The notes under the pieces were generated by a model. The model had not been told where the DNA came from. It made no database searches and saw nothing but the letters and a program-made list of their open reading frames with translations. Shown here piece after piece: positions 1-6,712 of a stretch of DNA of 8,489 nt (positions are counted from its first letter, which is position 1; each line of letters begins with the position of its first letter). The stretch spans positions 3,050 to 11,538 of the forward strand of contig DDFE01000107.1 of NCBI GenBank assembly GCA_002336985.1, given 5' to 3'. The position numbers and the translations under genes are program-made. Source of the DNA: Sphingomonadales bacterium UBA1936 (GTDB lineage Bacteria; Pseudomonadota; Alphaproteobacteria; Sphingomonadales; Sphingomonadaceae).

Positions 1-22
1 GGTCATGCGTCGCCCATGCCAT
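1..22 (-). CDS. Possible 5' end of a leftward gene, AidB/acyl-CoA dehydrogenase-like
   Basis: Reading leftward from an ATG at 22-20, seven codons stay open to the window edge and give MAWATHD. AidB-type acyl-CoA dehydrogenases begin with a pattern recalled as M-x-W-x-T-H-x-V-x-N-Q (E. coli AidB starts MHWQTH), and M1, W3, T5 and H6 match. However, the next codon begins with C, so it cannot be the usual valine. No clear ribosome binding site is visible. Seven residues are too few for a firm call; this is a suggestion based on the start pattern and on the palindrome just upstream. Confidence 0.2.
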
Positions 23-24
23 AG

Positions 25-40
25 CTTACGTAAACGTCAA
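25..40. promoter_or_regulatory. Small palindrome, possible operator of the leftward gene
   Basis: The core ACGTAAACGT at 28-37 is two ACGT half-sites around AA, with one further pair outside it (T26-A39). It lies just upstream of the possible leftward ATG at 22. Its shape resembles the paired TTnACGT sites reported for MerR-family regulators of branched-chain amino acid and acyl-CoA catabolism (LiuR type). If the leftward gene is an acyl-CoA dehydrogenase, an operator here would make sense. The perfect match is short and could be chance. Confidence 0.2.
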
Positions 41-131
41 TCAAAACAGCATTCCCAAAGCATCATTGCGGCGTTTATCGGCGACAAGACACTAGCGCTG
101 GGCTCGTGACCGAAGATTGAACAATTTCACA

Positions 132-281
132 TGCGCCAAGACGCTTCCCGCCGATCGATATCGACACCGCGCTCGCGGAATGCGAAACGATGATTGTGTT
201 GGTCGATCACGACATCTTCAAATCGAGTCCACGGGCGAGCGCTCCGGCAAGACCGCGTACGACGTCTGGGGTGCGGCCTGA
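132..281 (+). pseudogene. 3' remnant of a nucleotide-sugar (UDP-glucose/UDP-ManNAc type) dehydrogenase
   Basis: In the frame of base 154, the translation contains ALAECETMIVLVDHDIFKS (169-225). This matches the C-terminal UDP-binding domain of the UDP-glucose/GDP-mannose dehydrogenase family (WecC, TviB), which has a hydrophobic strand followed by VDHxxFK. The frame then breaks at about 231-234. A different frame carries ERSGKTAYDVWGAA and stops at TGA 279-281, corresponding to the family's usual ending (A/SGK-x-VYDTRGxW). Restoring one base near 232 would rejoin the two pieces. Upstream, a third frame at 138-155 reads KTLPAD, resembling the EPxxxxLP segment that precedes this domain, so a second indel is likely. 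No N-terminal or catalytic part is present. The protein it came from would oxidise the C6 of a UDP-sugar to a uronic acid, a substrate type suited to the epimerase at 1232. Confidence 0.6.
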
Positions 282-284
282 TCC

Positions 285-1235
285 GTGCTGACGCGAATTA
301 TGCCTTTCGGAGACCAGGCGATTACCACCGCCTTAGATGTCGTTGCGCATGGAGGCATCGTCGCTGTTCCGACCGAAACCGTTTATGGCCTGGCGGGCGA
401 TGCGACCTCGGACACGGCGGTCGCAGCGATTTACGCGGCAAAGGGACGTCCCTCCTTCAACCCCTTGATTGTACATGTGCCGGACCTGGCGTCTGCGCAG
501 ATTATCGGCGATTTCTCCGACACCGCGGTCACCCTCGCCAAGACCCACTGGCCGGGTCCGCTGACCATCGTTGTGCCGCTTCGCCCTGATGCCGGCATCG
601 CGAAACTGACGACTGCGGGCCTCGGCACCGTGGCCCTCCGCGTTCCCGCGCACCGAGCCATGCAGGCGCTGCTGCGCGCATGCGGCCGCCCCCTCGCCGC
701 CCCCAGCGCCAACGCCAGCGGCACGCTCAGCCCCACACGCGCCGGGCATGTCTTGCGCAGCCTCGACGGCCGCATCCCTCTGATCATCGACGACGGCGCG
801 ACACCTGGCGGAATCGAATCGACGATCGTTGCAGCCGATGAAGAGCTGGTGCGCCTGCTCCGCCCAGGCCCTCTCCTTGTCACCCTGGACCTTATCCGGG
901 GTGCGGCCCGTTCCCTTGATGACGCAGCGATCGAAGCGCCCGGCCAACTCGCTGCCCACTACGCCCCCTCAAAACCCCTCCGCCTGAACGCGATCGCGGC
1001 GCAGCCAGGCGAAACCCTGATCGGCTTCGGCCCCGTTCCCGGCGATGTCTCGCTCAGCGCGTCGGGCGACAGCGTCGAAGCTGCTGCCCGCTTGTTCGAC
1101 CTGCTCCACGCCGCCGACGCGGGCCCGGCCCCGCGCATTGCCATCGCGCCCGTTCCCGACGATGGTCTCGGCTTGGCGATCAACGATCGTCTGCGCCGCG
1201 CGGCCGTGGGTGCAGTACGGGATGCCGCAGCTTGA
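285..1235 (+). CDS. sua5: L-threonylcarbamoyladenylate synthase, Sua5 type (tRNA t6A)
   Basis: This 316-residue cytoplasmic enzyme makes threonylcarbamoyl-AMP from threonine, bicarbonate and ATP. That is the first step of t6A37 modification in ANN-decoding tRNAs; TsaD/B/E perform the transfer. The YrdC-like domain spans about 8-200 with PTETVYGL (29-36), KGRPSFNPL (53-61), SANASG (141-146) and ESTI (178-181). A linker with the HYAP motif leads to the Sua5-only C-terminal domain (about 228-316), which ends in the conserved LAINDRLRRAA. The length matches full Sua5 and exceeds short TsaC/YrdC. The start is taken as GTG 285, three bases after the stop of the dehydrogenase remnant; an in-frame ATG at 300 is an alternative, and neither has a good ribosome binding site. 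The stop overlaps the next gene. A housekeeping tRNA gene next to polysaccharide genes is probably a flanking gene and need not share their role. Confidence 0.93.
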   Translation: MLTRIMPFGDQAITTALDVVAHGGIVAVPTETVYGLAGDATSDTAVAAIYAAKGRPSFNPLIVHVPDLASAQIIGDFSDTAVTLAKTHWPGPLTIVVPLRPDAGIAKLTTAGLGTVALRVPAHRAMQALLRACGRPLAAPSANASGTLSPTRAGHVLRSLDGRIPLIIDDGATPGGIESTIVAADEELVRLLRPGPLLVTLDLIRGAARSLDDAAIEAPGQLAAHYAPSKPLRLNAIAAQPGETLIGFGPVPGDVSLSASGDSVEAAARLFDLLHAADAGPAPRIAIAPVPDDGLGLAINDRLRRAAVGAVRDAAA

Positions 1236-2218
1236 ACGTCCTCATCACCGGTGCGGCAGGCTTCATAAGTCATGCCGTGACGCGCGCCCTCATCGCGCGC
1301 GGCGACACGGTCACGGGCGTCGACAATCTCAACCCATATTACGACGTTCAGCTGAAACGCGACCGGCTGGCCGACATCGGCACGGCAGGGTTCGACTTCC
1401 GCCAAATCGACTTCGCCGATGATGCCGGGTTCGATGCGGCGATGGCCGGAATCTCTTTCGACAGCATCGTCCACCTGGGGGCGCAAGCGGGGGTACGCCA
1501 CAGTCTCGACAACCCGCGTGCCTACGTCCGTTCCAACCTCGCAGGGCATTTGAACCTGCTCGAACTGGCGCGCGCGCGCGGCGTGCCGATGATCTATGCC
1601 TCGTCGTCGTCGGTCTATGGCGGCAACACGAAGATGCCGTTCAGCGTCGACGACCGCGTCGACCACCCTGTCTCGCTCTATGCCGCTACCAAGAAGTCCG
1701 ACGAGTTGATGAGCGAGGCCTATGCACATCTCTATCGCATTCCGCTGACCGGCCTGCGCTTCTTTACTGTCTATGGCGCCTGGGGCCGCCCGGACATGGC
1801 GCCATGGCTGTTCACCAAGGCAATCCTTGCGGGTGAACCGATCAAAATGTTCAATCACGGCAACATGCGCCGCGACTTCACCTATATCGACGATATCGTA
1901 GCGGGCGTTCTTGCCTGCATTGATCGCCCCCCAGCCGACGATGCGGCAGCCAAGCCTGGCGGCAGCATGGCACCACATGCGCTCTACAACATCGGCAACA
2001 GCCGCCCCGAAGCGCTGACCTACTTCATCGATATCCTCGAAGACGCGACCGGCAAGACCGCGATCCGCGAATTTCTGCCGATGCAACCTGGCGACGTGCC
2101 AGCGACCTTTGCCGACATCGAAGCCATAACGCGCGATCTGGGTTACGCTCCAAAAACCGCTTTGGAGGCAGGCTTGCCGAAATTCGTCGATTGGTTTCGA
2201 TCATATCACGGGGTTTGA
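1232..2218 (+). CDS. NAD-dependent epimerase, UDP-glucuronate 4-epimerase type
   Basis: This 328-residue extended SDR protein probably interconverts UDP-glucuronate and UDP-galacturonate in the cytoplasm to supply a uronic acid for surface polysaccharide. The N-terminal Rossmann motif is GAAGFIS (7-13), followed by VDNLNPYYD (30-38), which is typical of CapI/LspL-type UDP-GlcA epimerases. HLGAQAGVRHS (81-91), the serine run SSSSVYG (124-130) and the catalytic pair Tyr150/Lys154 (YAATK) follow. PMQPGDVPATFAD near the C-terminus is a family hallmark. The third glycine of GxxGxxG is serine here (codon AGT, one base from GGT), which is unusual for an NAD-binding loop. The start is TTG 1232, overlapping the upstream TGA as TTGA, with GGGA about ten bases upstream, so translation is likely coupled. 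Activity on UDP-GlcNAcA or UDP-Glc cannot be excluded from sequence alone. Confidence 0.88.
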   Translation: MNVLITGAAGFISHAVTRALIARGDTVTGVDNLNPYYDVQLKRDRLADIGTAGFDFRQIDFADDAGFDAAMAGISFDSIVHLGAQAGVRHSLDNPRAYVRSNLAGHLNLLELARARGVPMIYASSSSVYGGNTKMPFSVDDRVDHPVSLYAATKKSDELMSEAYAHLYRIPLTGLRFFTVYGAWGRPDMAPWLFTKAILAGEPIKMFNHGNMRRDFTYIDDIVAGVLACIDRPPADDAAAKPGGSMAPHALYNIGNSRPEALTYFIDILEDATGKTAIREFLPMQPGDVPATFADIEAITRDLGYAPKTALEAGLPKFVDWFRSYHGV

Positions 2219-2295
2219 GGTGGCTTTCGGCTCCGCTGCCGTCGCCAGCTTTCTTGGGCCGGATTTAAGTATTCCGCCTGTTCGCGCGATCCCGT

Positions 2296-2300
2296 AGAGG
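2296..2300 (+). promoter_or_regulatory. Ribosome binding site that favours ATG 2307
   Basis: AGAGG lies six bases before ATG 2307 and only three before the in-frame GTG 2304. Spacing therefore favours the ATG as the start of the polymerase gene. Confidence 0.5.
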
Positions 2301-2306
2301 CGGGTG

Positions 2307-3695
2307 ATGCCCATAACCTCCCGATCCCGGCTGGCATTCACTCCCAGTTTGCCACTCACACTGCTTGTAGCATTTTTCCTACTCTTGTTGATTGCCGGCG
2401 GTTCTGCACGCGCGGATGTTTCCGGCCAAGTCATTGTGCGAGGCGGCGCAACACTTATCATGATCGTTGCGGTGCTTTTCGGTCCGCGGCCCGCGCTTGC
2501 CGAGGCAAAAGCGGTCTGGCTTATCCTGCTCGCCTGCATCGCGCTGCCGGCACTCCAACTGATACCATTGCCGCCTGCTCTATGGCAGGCACTACCCGGC
2601 CGCTCGTTCTTTTCCCAGGCCGCCACGATTGCGGGAGGACCCCAGCCATGGCGGCCGATCACCCTCGTCCCGGGCGCTACGCTGAATGCCATCGGGGCAC
2701 TTCTCATCCCGCTCACGACATTGATCCTGATGCTTCAATTGAGCGACAACGAGCACCGGCGCACCCCAGACGCTCTGTTGTTCGTCATCACGATCTCAAT
2801 GCTCGTGGGCTTGGCGCAATTCTCGGGCGTCAATATCGGGACGCCGTTCGGTGACAACGGTCCGGTCGAGGTCAGCGGATTTTTTAACAATCGCAATCAC
2901 TTCGCTCTTTTGCTCGCTATCGGATGCATCATTGCGCCCGCTTGGGCCTTTTCGGGCAAGCGGCAACAAAAATGGCGCGTGCCTGTAGCGCTGGGACTGA
3001 CGGTACTTTTTGCCCTTTGCATTTTGGCCAGCGGATCCCGCGCCGGCTTGATCGTGGGCCTGTTGGGGCTGGGACTCGGCACGATCATTTCATGGCGCGG
3101 CATCGGAAACGCGGTCGCTCGCTATCCGCGATGGGTAGCCCCGGCGGCCATCGGCTTGATTGGCGCAGCGATTGTCGCGGTAGCTGTTCTGAGTTTTGCT
3201 GCCAACCGGGCCGTCTCGATCAATCGCGTTCTGACCATCGACGCCGCTCAGGACATGCGCGGCCAAGCACTCCCGACCGTAATGACGCTGTTCGAAACCT
3301 ATTTTCCAGCCGGGAGCGGCTATGGAAGTTTCGATCCCGTTTTCCGGATCCATGAACCGTTTGCCCTGCTCTCCCCGGTCTATTTCAACCATGCCCACAA
3401 TGACCTGCTGGAAGTCGTGCTTGATGGTGGTGTAGTTGGATTGCTGATTCTTGCCGGCGCCCTCATCTGGTGGGGTATCGCGTCGGTGCGGTCCTGGCGG
3501 GCACGGCCCATCATGCGAAACCCTCTGCCAAAAGTCGGGTCGGCGGCGATTTTGCTAACCGGTTTGGCAAGCGCGGTCGACTATCCTGCGCGGACGCCCT
3601 TGATAATGGCGGTTCTGACCGTCACTGCCGTATGGCTGGCGAGAAAAGACTTTGCTTCCGGCCCGGCTTTACCGCAGTCCGGTCGCCACCTATAG
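2307..3695 (+). CDS. Wzy/WaaL-family polysaccharide polymerase or O-antigen ligase
   Basis: This is a 462-residue inner-membrane protein with about ten or more hydrophobic segments, for example around 16-31, 48-58, 69-85, 126-143 and 155-170, plus several between 196 and 290 and a last group at 370-445. The Wzy_C/O-antigen ligase region includes GFFNNRNHFA (about 190-200), SGSRAGL on a membrane helix, and a large periplasmic loop (about 300-365) ending in HAHND (362-366). That His-rich motif before a membrane helix is characteristic of WaaL and Wzy proteins that act on undecaprenyl-PP-linked glycans. Since a Wza and a Wzc follow directly, polymerisation of exported repeat units is more likely than ligation to lipid A core. 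The family cannot be split reliably by sequence. The 88 bases upstream hold no convincing sigma-70 promoter. It is probably the first gene of a transcription unit running to the terminator at 8312. Confidence 0.85.
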   Translation: MPITSRSRLAFTPSLPLTLLVAFFLLLLIAGGSARADVSGQVIVRGGATLIMIVAVLFGPRPALAEAKAVWLILLACIALPALQLIPLPPALWQALPGRSFFSQAATIAGGPQPWRPITLVPGATLNAIGALLIPLTTLILMLQLSDNEHRRTPDALLFVITISMLVGLAQFSGVNIGTPFGDNGPVEVSGFFNNRNHFALLLAIGCIIAPAWAFSGKRQQKWRVPVALGLTVLFALCILASGSRAGLIVGLLGLGLGTIISWRGIGNAVARYPRWVAPAAIGLIGAAIVAVAVLSFAANRAVSINRVLTIDAAQDMRGQALPTVMTLFETYFPAGSGYGSFDPVFRIHEPFALLSPVYFNHAHNDLLEVVLDGGVVGLLILAGALIWWGIASVRSWRARPIMRNPLPKVGSAAILLTGLASAVDYPARTPLIMAVLTVTAVWLARKDFASGPALPQSGRHL

Positions 3696-3734
3696 GGACG
3701 GCATCTCCCCACCCGTCGCCGGAAAACTTCGTTT

Positions 3735-4448
3735 ATGCGTAATGTTGCTTTATTGATCTTGCTGGCATGCTTCACGGCCGGGTGCGGCGGTCGTATGCCG
3801 CTTGAAAGCAGCGCACGGCTAAAAGTGGTGAACGATACTTCCGCGCTGCCGGCACCGGATCGCAATGATTTGACGGCTGCGGACCGGCCTTCGCTTATCG
3901 GTCCGCTCGACACAATTCTTGTCGATGTCTTCAATGTTCCCGACCTGAGCCGGGAAATTCAAGTTGACGCCAGCGGCCGAATCTCGATGCCGCTCGCCGG
4001 CACGATCGATGCCCGGGGCAAGACCTCGGAAGAACTTGCACGGGCGATCGAGGCCACGCTGCGCGCGCGTTATGTCCGCAATCCGGAAGTAACCGTGAAC
4101 ATCAAGAGTTCGGTCAGTCAGGTTGTGACGATTGATGGCCAGGTGGTCGAGCCGGGGCTGTATCCGGTCACGAACCAGATGACCCTGATGCGCGCTATCG
4201 CTTCAGCTAAGGGTCTGTCGGAATTCGCCCGCCAGGATGATGTCGTGATCTTGCGGACCGTTGGAACGCAGAAAATGGCCGGACTTTACAACGTCGCGGC
4301 AATACGCCGGGGCGCCTATGACGATCCGCCCGTCTATGCGAATGACGTAATAGTTGTCGGCGATTCGCCACAGCGGCGCCTCTTCAAGGACTTCGTTTCG
4401 CTGTCAGCGCTGCTTGCAGCTCCGCTTATCGCGATCATACAAAGGTAG
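3735..4448 (+). CDS. Short Wza/GumB-like polysaccharide export lipoprotein
   Basis: This 237-residue outer-membrane/periplasmic export component starts with a lipoprotein signal: MRN, then a hydrophobic core and FTAGC, so Cys17 would be lipidated. Thr at -3 is a less common lipobox residue. The poly-export domain (about 53-125) contains IGPLD (55-59), ISMPLAGTI (83-91) and RNPEVTVNI (115-123). One SLBB domain follows (about 129-175: VTIDGQVVEPGLYPV, then LMRAIASAKGL). The C-terminal 20 residues are strongly hydrophobic (SLSALLAAPLIAII) and could form the outer-membrane helix. E. coli Wza is about 380 residues with two SLBB-like domains; this protein is close to Xanthomonas GumB in size. Its place between a polymerase and a Wzc kinase supports a Wzy-dependent export complex. 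The gap to the polymerase gene is 39 bases; GGAA ten bases upstream of the ATG is a weak ribosome binding site. Confidence 0.9.
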   Translation: MRNVALLILLACFTAGCGGRMPLESSARLKVVNDTSALPAPDRNDLTAADRPSLIGPLDTILVDVFNVPDLSREIQVDASGRISMPLAGTIDARGKTSEELARAIEATLRARYVRNPEVTVNIKSSVSQVVTIDGQVVEPGLYPVTNQMTLMRAIASAKGLSEFARQDDVVILRTVGTQKMAGLYNVAAIRRGAYDDPPVYANDVIVVGDSPQRRLFKDFVSLSALLAAPLIAIIQR

Positions 4449-4461
4449 ATCGGCCGTTATC

Positions 4462-6687
4462 ATGAATTTCGTTGCATCGGACATGCGTAGCGGGTCACCT
4501 GTCAATCAGATGGTTATAGATCAATCGCCAGCGGAAACGGCCGAGGAGCATAGGCTCTCGGTCATTCAGCAGTACCTGCGCATCGCGCTGCGTTGGCGTT
4601 ATGTGATCTTTGGTACAACCATTGCCTGTGTCATGATCGGCCTCATCGCGACCTTGCTGATGACGCCGAAATACACGGCCGTCGTCAGCGTCGAGATCTC
4701 GCGCGATTCCAGCAAGGTTACGGACTTCCAGGGGGTGGAACGCGAAACGAGCGTTGCCGATCAGGAATTCTACCAGACGCAATACGGTCTGCTTCGCTCA
4801 AGGATCCTGTCGGAGCGCGTTGCAACGCAACTGCGCGTGGTCGATGATCCCAAGTTCTTTGAAATGTTCGGAAAGTCGGATAGCCGCGCGGCATTCCAGC
4901 TCGTTGGCAACCGTTATGGCGCCGCTGGCCGCGATGTGCGGCAACGGGTTGCCGGCGAAATCTTGCTCGACCATCTCGATGTCTCGCCAACGCGACTTTC
5001 ACGCCTCGTCGCCGTTGGCTTTACCAGTCCGGATCCGTCTTTTTCCGCCAAGGTCGCCAACGCCTGGGCCGTCAATTTCATTCAGACCAACCTCGAGCGG
5101 AAGGTTCAAGCCACAGCATATGGCCGCGACCTGCTTCAGCAGCAACTTGGGCAATTGAAAGAACGTCTCGATACGTCGCAACGCCAGCTGGTGGCCTATG
5201 CATCGGCGCAGCGCATCATCAACTTGCCCGCGCAGTCGACAGGCGATGGCAAAACAACATCGGAACGTCCCATCGTCGCCGACGACCTCGCCGAGTTGAA
5301 TCGTGCGCTTTCTCAGGCGATTGCCGACAGGATTCAGGCGGAAGCACGCTATCAGCAAGCCGGCCGTTCCGGCGCGTCGGCGGAAGCTTTGCGCAATCAG
5401 GCAATTAACAATCTGCGTCAGAAACGAGCCGAACTGGCCGCCGATTATCAGCGGCTGATGACGCAATTCGAACCGGGATATCCGGCCGCAAAAGCCCTGC
5501 AATCACAGATCGATCAGCTGGATCGTTCAATTGCCCGCGAGGAAGGCCGTGTCTCCGGTTCGTTGCTCGCCGAATATCGCGAAGCACAGGGGCGTGAACA
5601 GGCTCTTCAGGGCAAAGTCGATCAACTCAAGGGCAGTTATCTCGATCTTCGTCGACGTAGTATTCAGTACAACATCTATCAGCAGGAAGTTGATACAAAT
5701 CGCGCTCTTTATGATGGGCTGCTCCAGCGCTTCAAGGAAATCGGCGTCGCGGGCGGCGTCGGTGTCAACAACATATCGGTTGTTGATCCCGCCGACGTTC
5801 CGCAGAAGCCGTCGAGTCCGCGCATGTTCCTCAATCTCGCCATTGCGCTGCTTGTCGGCCTTGGGCTGGGCGCGGCTATCGCACTTGCGCTCGAGCAGAT
5901 GGACGAGGCGATTTCCGACCCGACCGAATTGCAACGCCGTCTCGGCTTGCCGCTTCTTGGTTCGGTGCCGAAGGTGGCCGACGGCGGAACGCCGAAGGAG
6001 GCCTTGCTCGACCGCAAGTCCGAGCTGGTCGACGCCTATATCGCGATTCAGACCAACCTGGCGTTCACGACCGAACATGGCGTTCCGCGAACGTTCGCAG
6101 TCACATCGACCCGGCCAGGCGAGGGCAAGTCAACGACCGCGCTTGCTCTTGCGACGACGCTCACCCGAGCAAAACGCAAGGTTATCCTCGTCGATGGCGA
6201 CATGCGTTCACCCTCGGTCCATCATCTCGGCGGCGTCGATCACGACCACGGCTTGAGCAACTTCCTGTCGGGTGAGGAGAACATCGCTGCGCTCACCTTC
6301 CCGATGAGCGACCTGGGTTTCACGGCCATGTCGGCGGGCCCGATCCCGCCGAACGCGGCGGAACTGCTGACGGGTACGCGCCTCGCATTGCTGATCGAGC
6401 GGTTGCTCGAGACCTATGACCATGTCGTGATCGACTCCCCGCCGGTCATGGGTCTTGCCGACGCTCCGCTGATCGCAGGCCGAGTCGAAGGCGTGATCTA
6501 TGCCGTCGAATCGCACGGCATCCGGTCGAGCCTGGTAAAGACTGCGATTGCCCGCCTAGCATCTGCAAATGCACGTATTTTCGGTGGCGTGCTAACCAAG
6601 TTCGAGGCGCGGAAGGCGCATTACGGATATGGCTATGAATATGGCTATAACTATGGCCGCGCCGACGAAACGCTCACGCAGCGATAG
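4462..6687 (+). CDS. Wzc-type polysaccharide co-polymerase with BY-kinase domain
   Basis: This 741-residue inner-membrane protein fuses a Wzz-like chain-length regulator to a cytoplasmic tyrosine autokinase. Domain order: short N-terminus; TM1 at about 47-67; periplasmic Wzz/GNVR region (68-450) with long coiled-coil-like stretches (about 215-420); a proline-rich segment (VPQKPSSPR, 445-453); TM2 at about 455-475; then the BY-kinase. Walker A is PGEGKST (552-558), Walker A' is VILVDGDMR (574-582) and Walker B is VVIDSPP (655-661). The tail carries six tyrosines at 721-731, the expected trans-autophosphorylation cluster. Phosphorylation cycles of such kinases govern polymer assembly together with Wza and Wzy. 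ATG 4462 is chosen, 13 bases after the wza-like stop, because longer versions would run back into that gene; ATG 4483 or 4510 are possible, and no strong ribosome binding site separates them. All kinase motifs look intact. No partner phosphatase is in the window. Confidence 0.93.
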   Translation: MNFVASDMRSGSPVNQMVIDQSPAETAEEHRLSVIQQYLRIALRWRYVIFGTTIACVMIGLIATLLMTPKYTAVVSVEISRDSSKVTDFQGVERETSVADQEFYQTQYGLLRSRILSERVATQLRVVDDPKFFEMFGKSDSRAAFQLVGNRYGAAGRDVRQRVAGEILLDHLDVSPTRLSRLVAVGFTSPDPSFSAKVANAWAVNFIQTNLERKVQATAYGRDLLQQQLGQLKERLDTSQRQLVAYASAQRIINLPAQSTGDGKTTSERPIVADDLAELNRALSQAIADRIQAEARYQQAGRSGASAEALRNQAINNLRQKRAELAADYQRLMTQFEPGYPAAKALQSQIDQLDRSIAREEGRVSGSLLAEYREAQGREQALQGKVDQLKGSYLDLRRRSIQYNIYQQEVDTNRALYDGLLQRFKEIGVAGGVGVNNISVVDPADVPQKPSSPRMFLNLAIALLVGLGLGAAIALALEQMDEAISDPTELQRRLGLPLLGSVPKVADGGTPKEALLDRKSELVDAYIAIQTNLAFTTEHGVPRTFAVTSTRPGEGKSTTALALATTLTRAKRKVILVDGDMRSPSVHHLGGVDHDHGLSNFLSGEENIAALTFPMSDLGFTAMSAGPIPPNAAELLTGTRLALLIERLLETYDHVVIDSPPVMGLADAPLIAGRVEGVIYAVESHGIRSSLVKTAIARLASANARIFGGVLTKFEARKAHYGYGYEYGYNYGRADETLTQR
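6622..6654 (+). repeat. In-frame hexanucleotide-like repeat coding the tyrosine tail
   Basis: Tyrosine codons stand at 6622, 6628, 6634, 6640, 6646 and 6652, each separated by one codon (Gly, Gly, Glu, Gly, Asn), giving a near-tandem 6-base unit such as GGCTAT. All but the first tyrosine codon are TAT. Slippage by one unit would add or remove one tyrosine plus one spacer residue without a frameshift. Confidence 0.7.
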
Positions 6688-6712
6688 GTCCGCAAAGCGA
6701 ACGGCGACGAGG

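Noticed and set aside
194..589. Plus-strand open frame of 131 codons across the Sua5 start
   Set aside because: It is out of frame with both the dehydrogenase remnant and Sua5, is Arg/Cys-rich, and shows no recognisable motif.
959..2086. Long minus-strand open frame of 375 codons
   Set aside because: It lies antisense to the C-terminal part of Sua5 and the epimerase, both with strong family motifs. Its translation is low-complexity and Arg/Ala-rich, as expected from the opposite strand of GC-rich genes.
2219..2295. Sigma-70 promoter in the spacer before the polymerase gene
   Set aside because: The stretch has a TTAAGTATT-like patch near 2266-2275, but no -35 element at proper spacing. A promoter may exist but is not supported by the bases.
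3698..3717. Hairpin (GACGG/CCGTC) after the polymerase gene
   Set aside because: The stem is only five bases with a ten-base loop and no T-tract, so it is too weak for a terminator.
4354..4461. Extended N-terminus for the Wzc-like kinase
   Set aside because: It would overlap the export lipoprotein gene by about 95 bases. Its residues are Arg/Ser-rich shadow sequence unlike a Wzz N-terminus, so ATG 4462 is preferred.
5527..6078. Minus-strand open frame of 183 codons
   Set aside because: It is antisense to the second membrane helix and the kinase N-terminus of the Wzc gene and shows no family signature.
6629..6712. Extended N-terminus for the TPR-like protein
   Set aside because: It overlaps the tyrosine-tail repeat in another frame, and the signal/anchor layout fits a start at ATG 6713.
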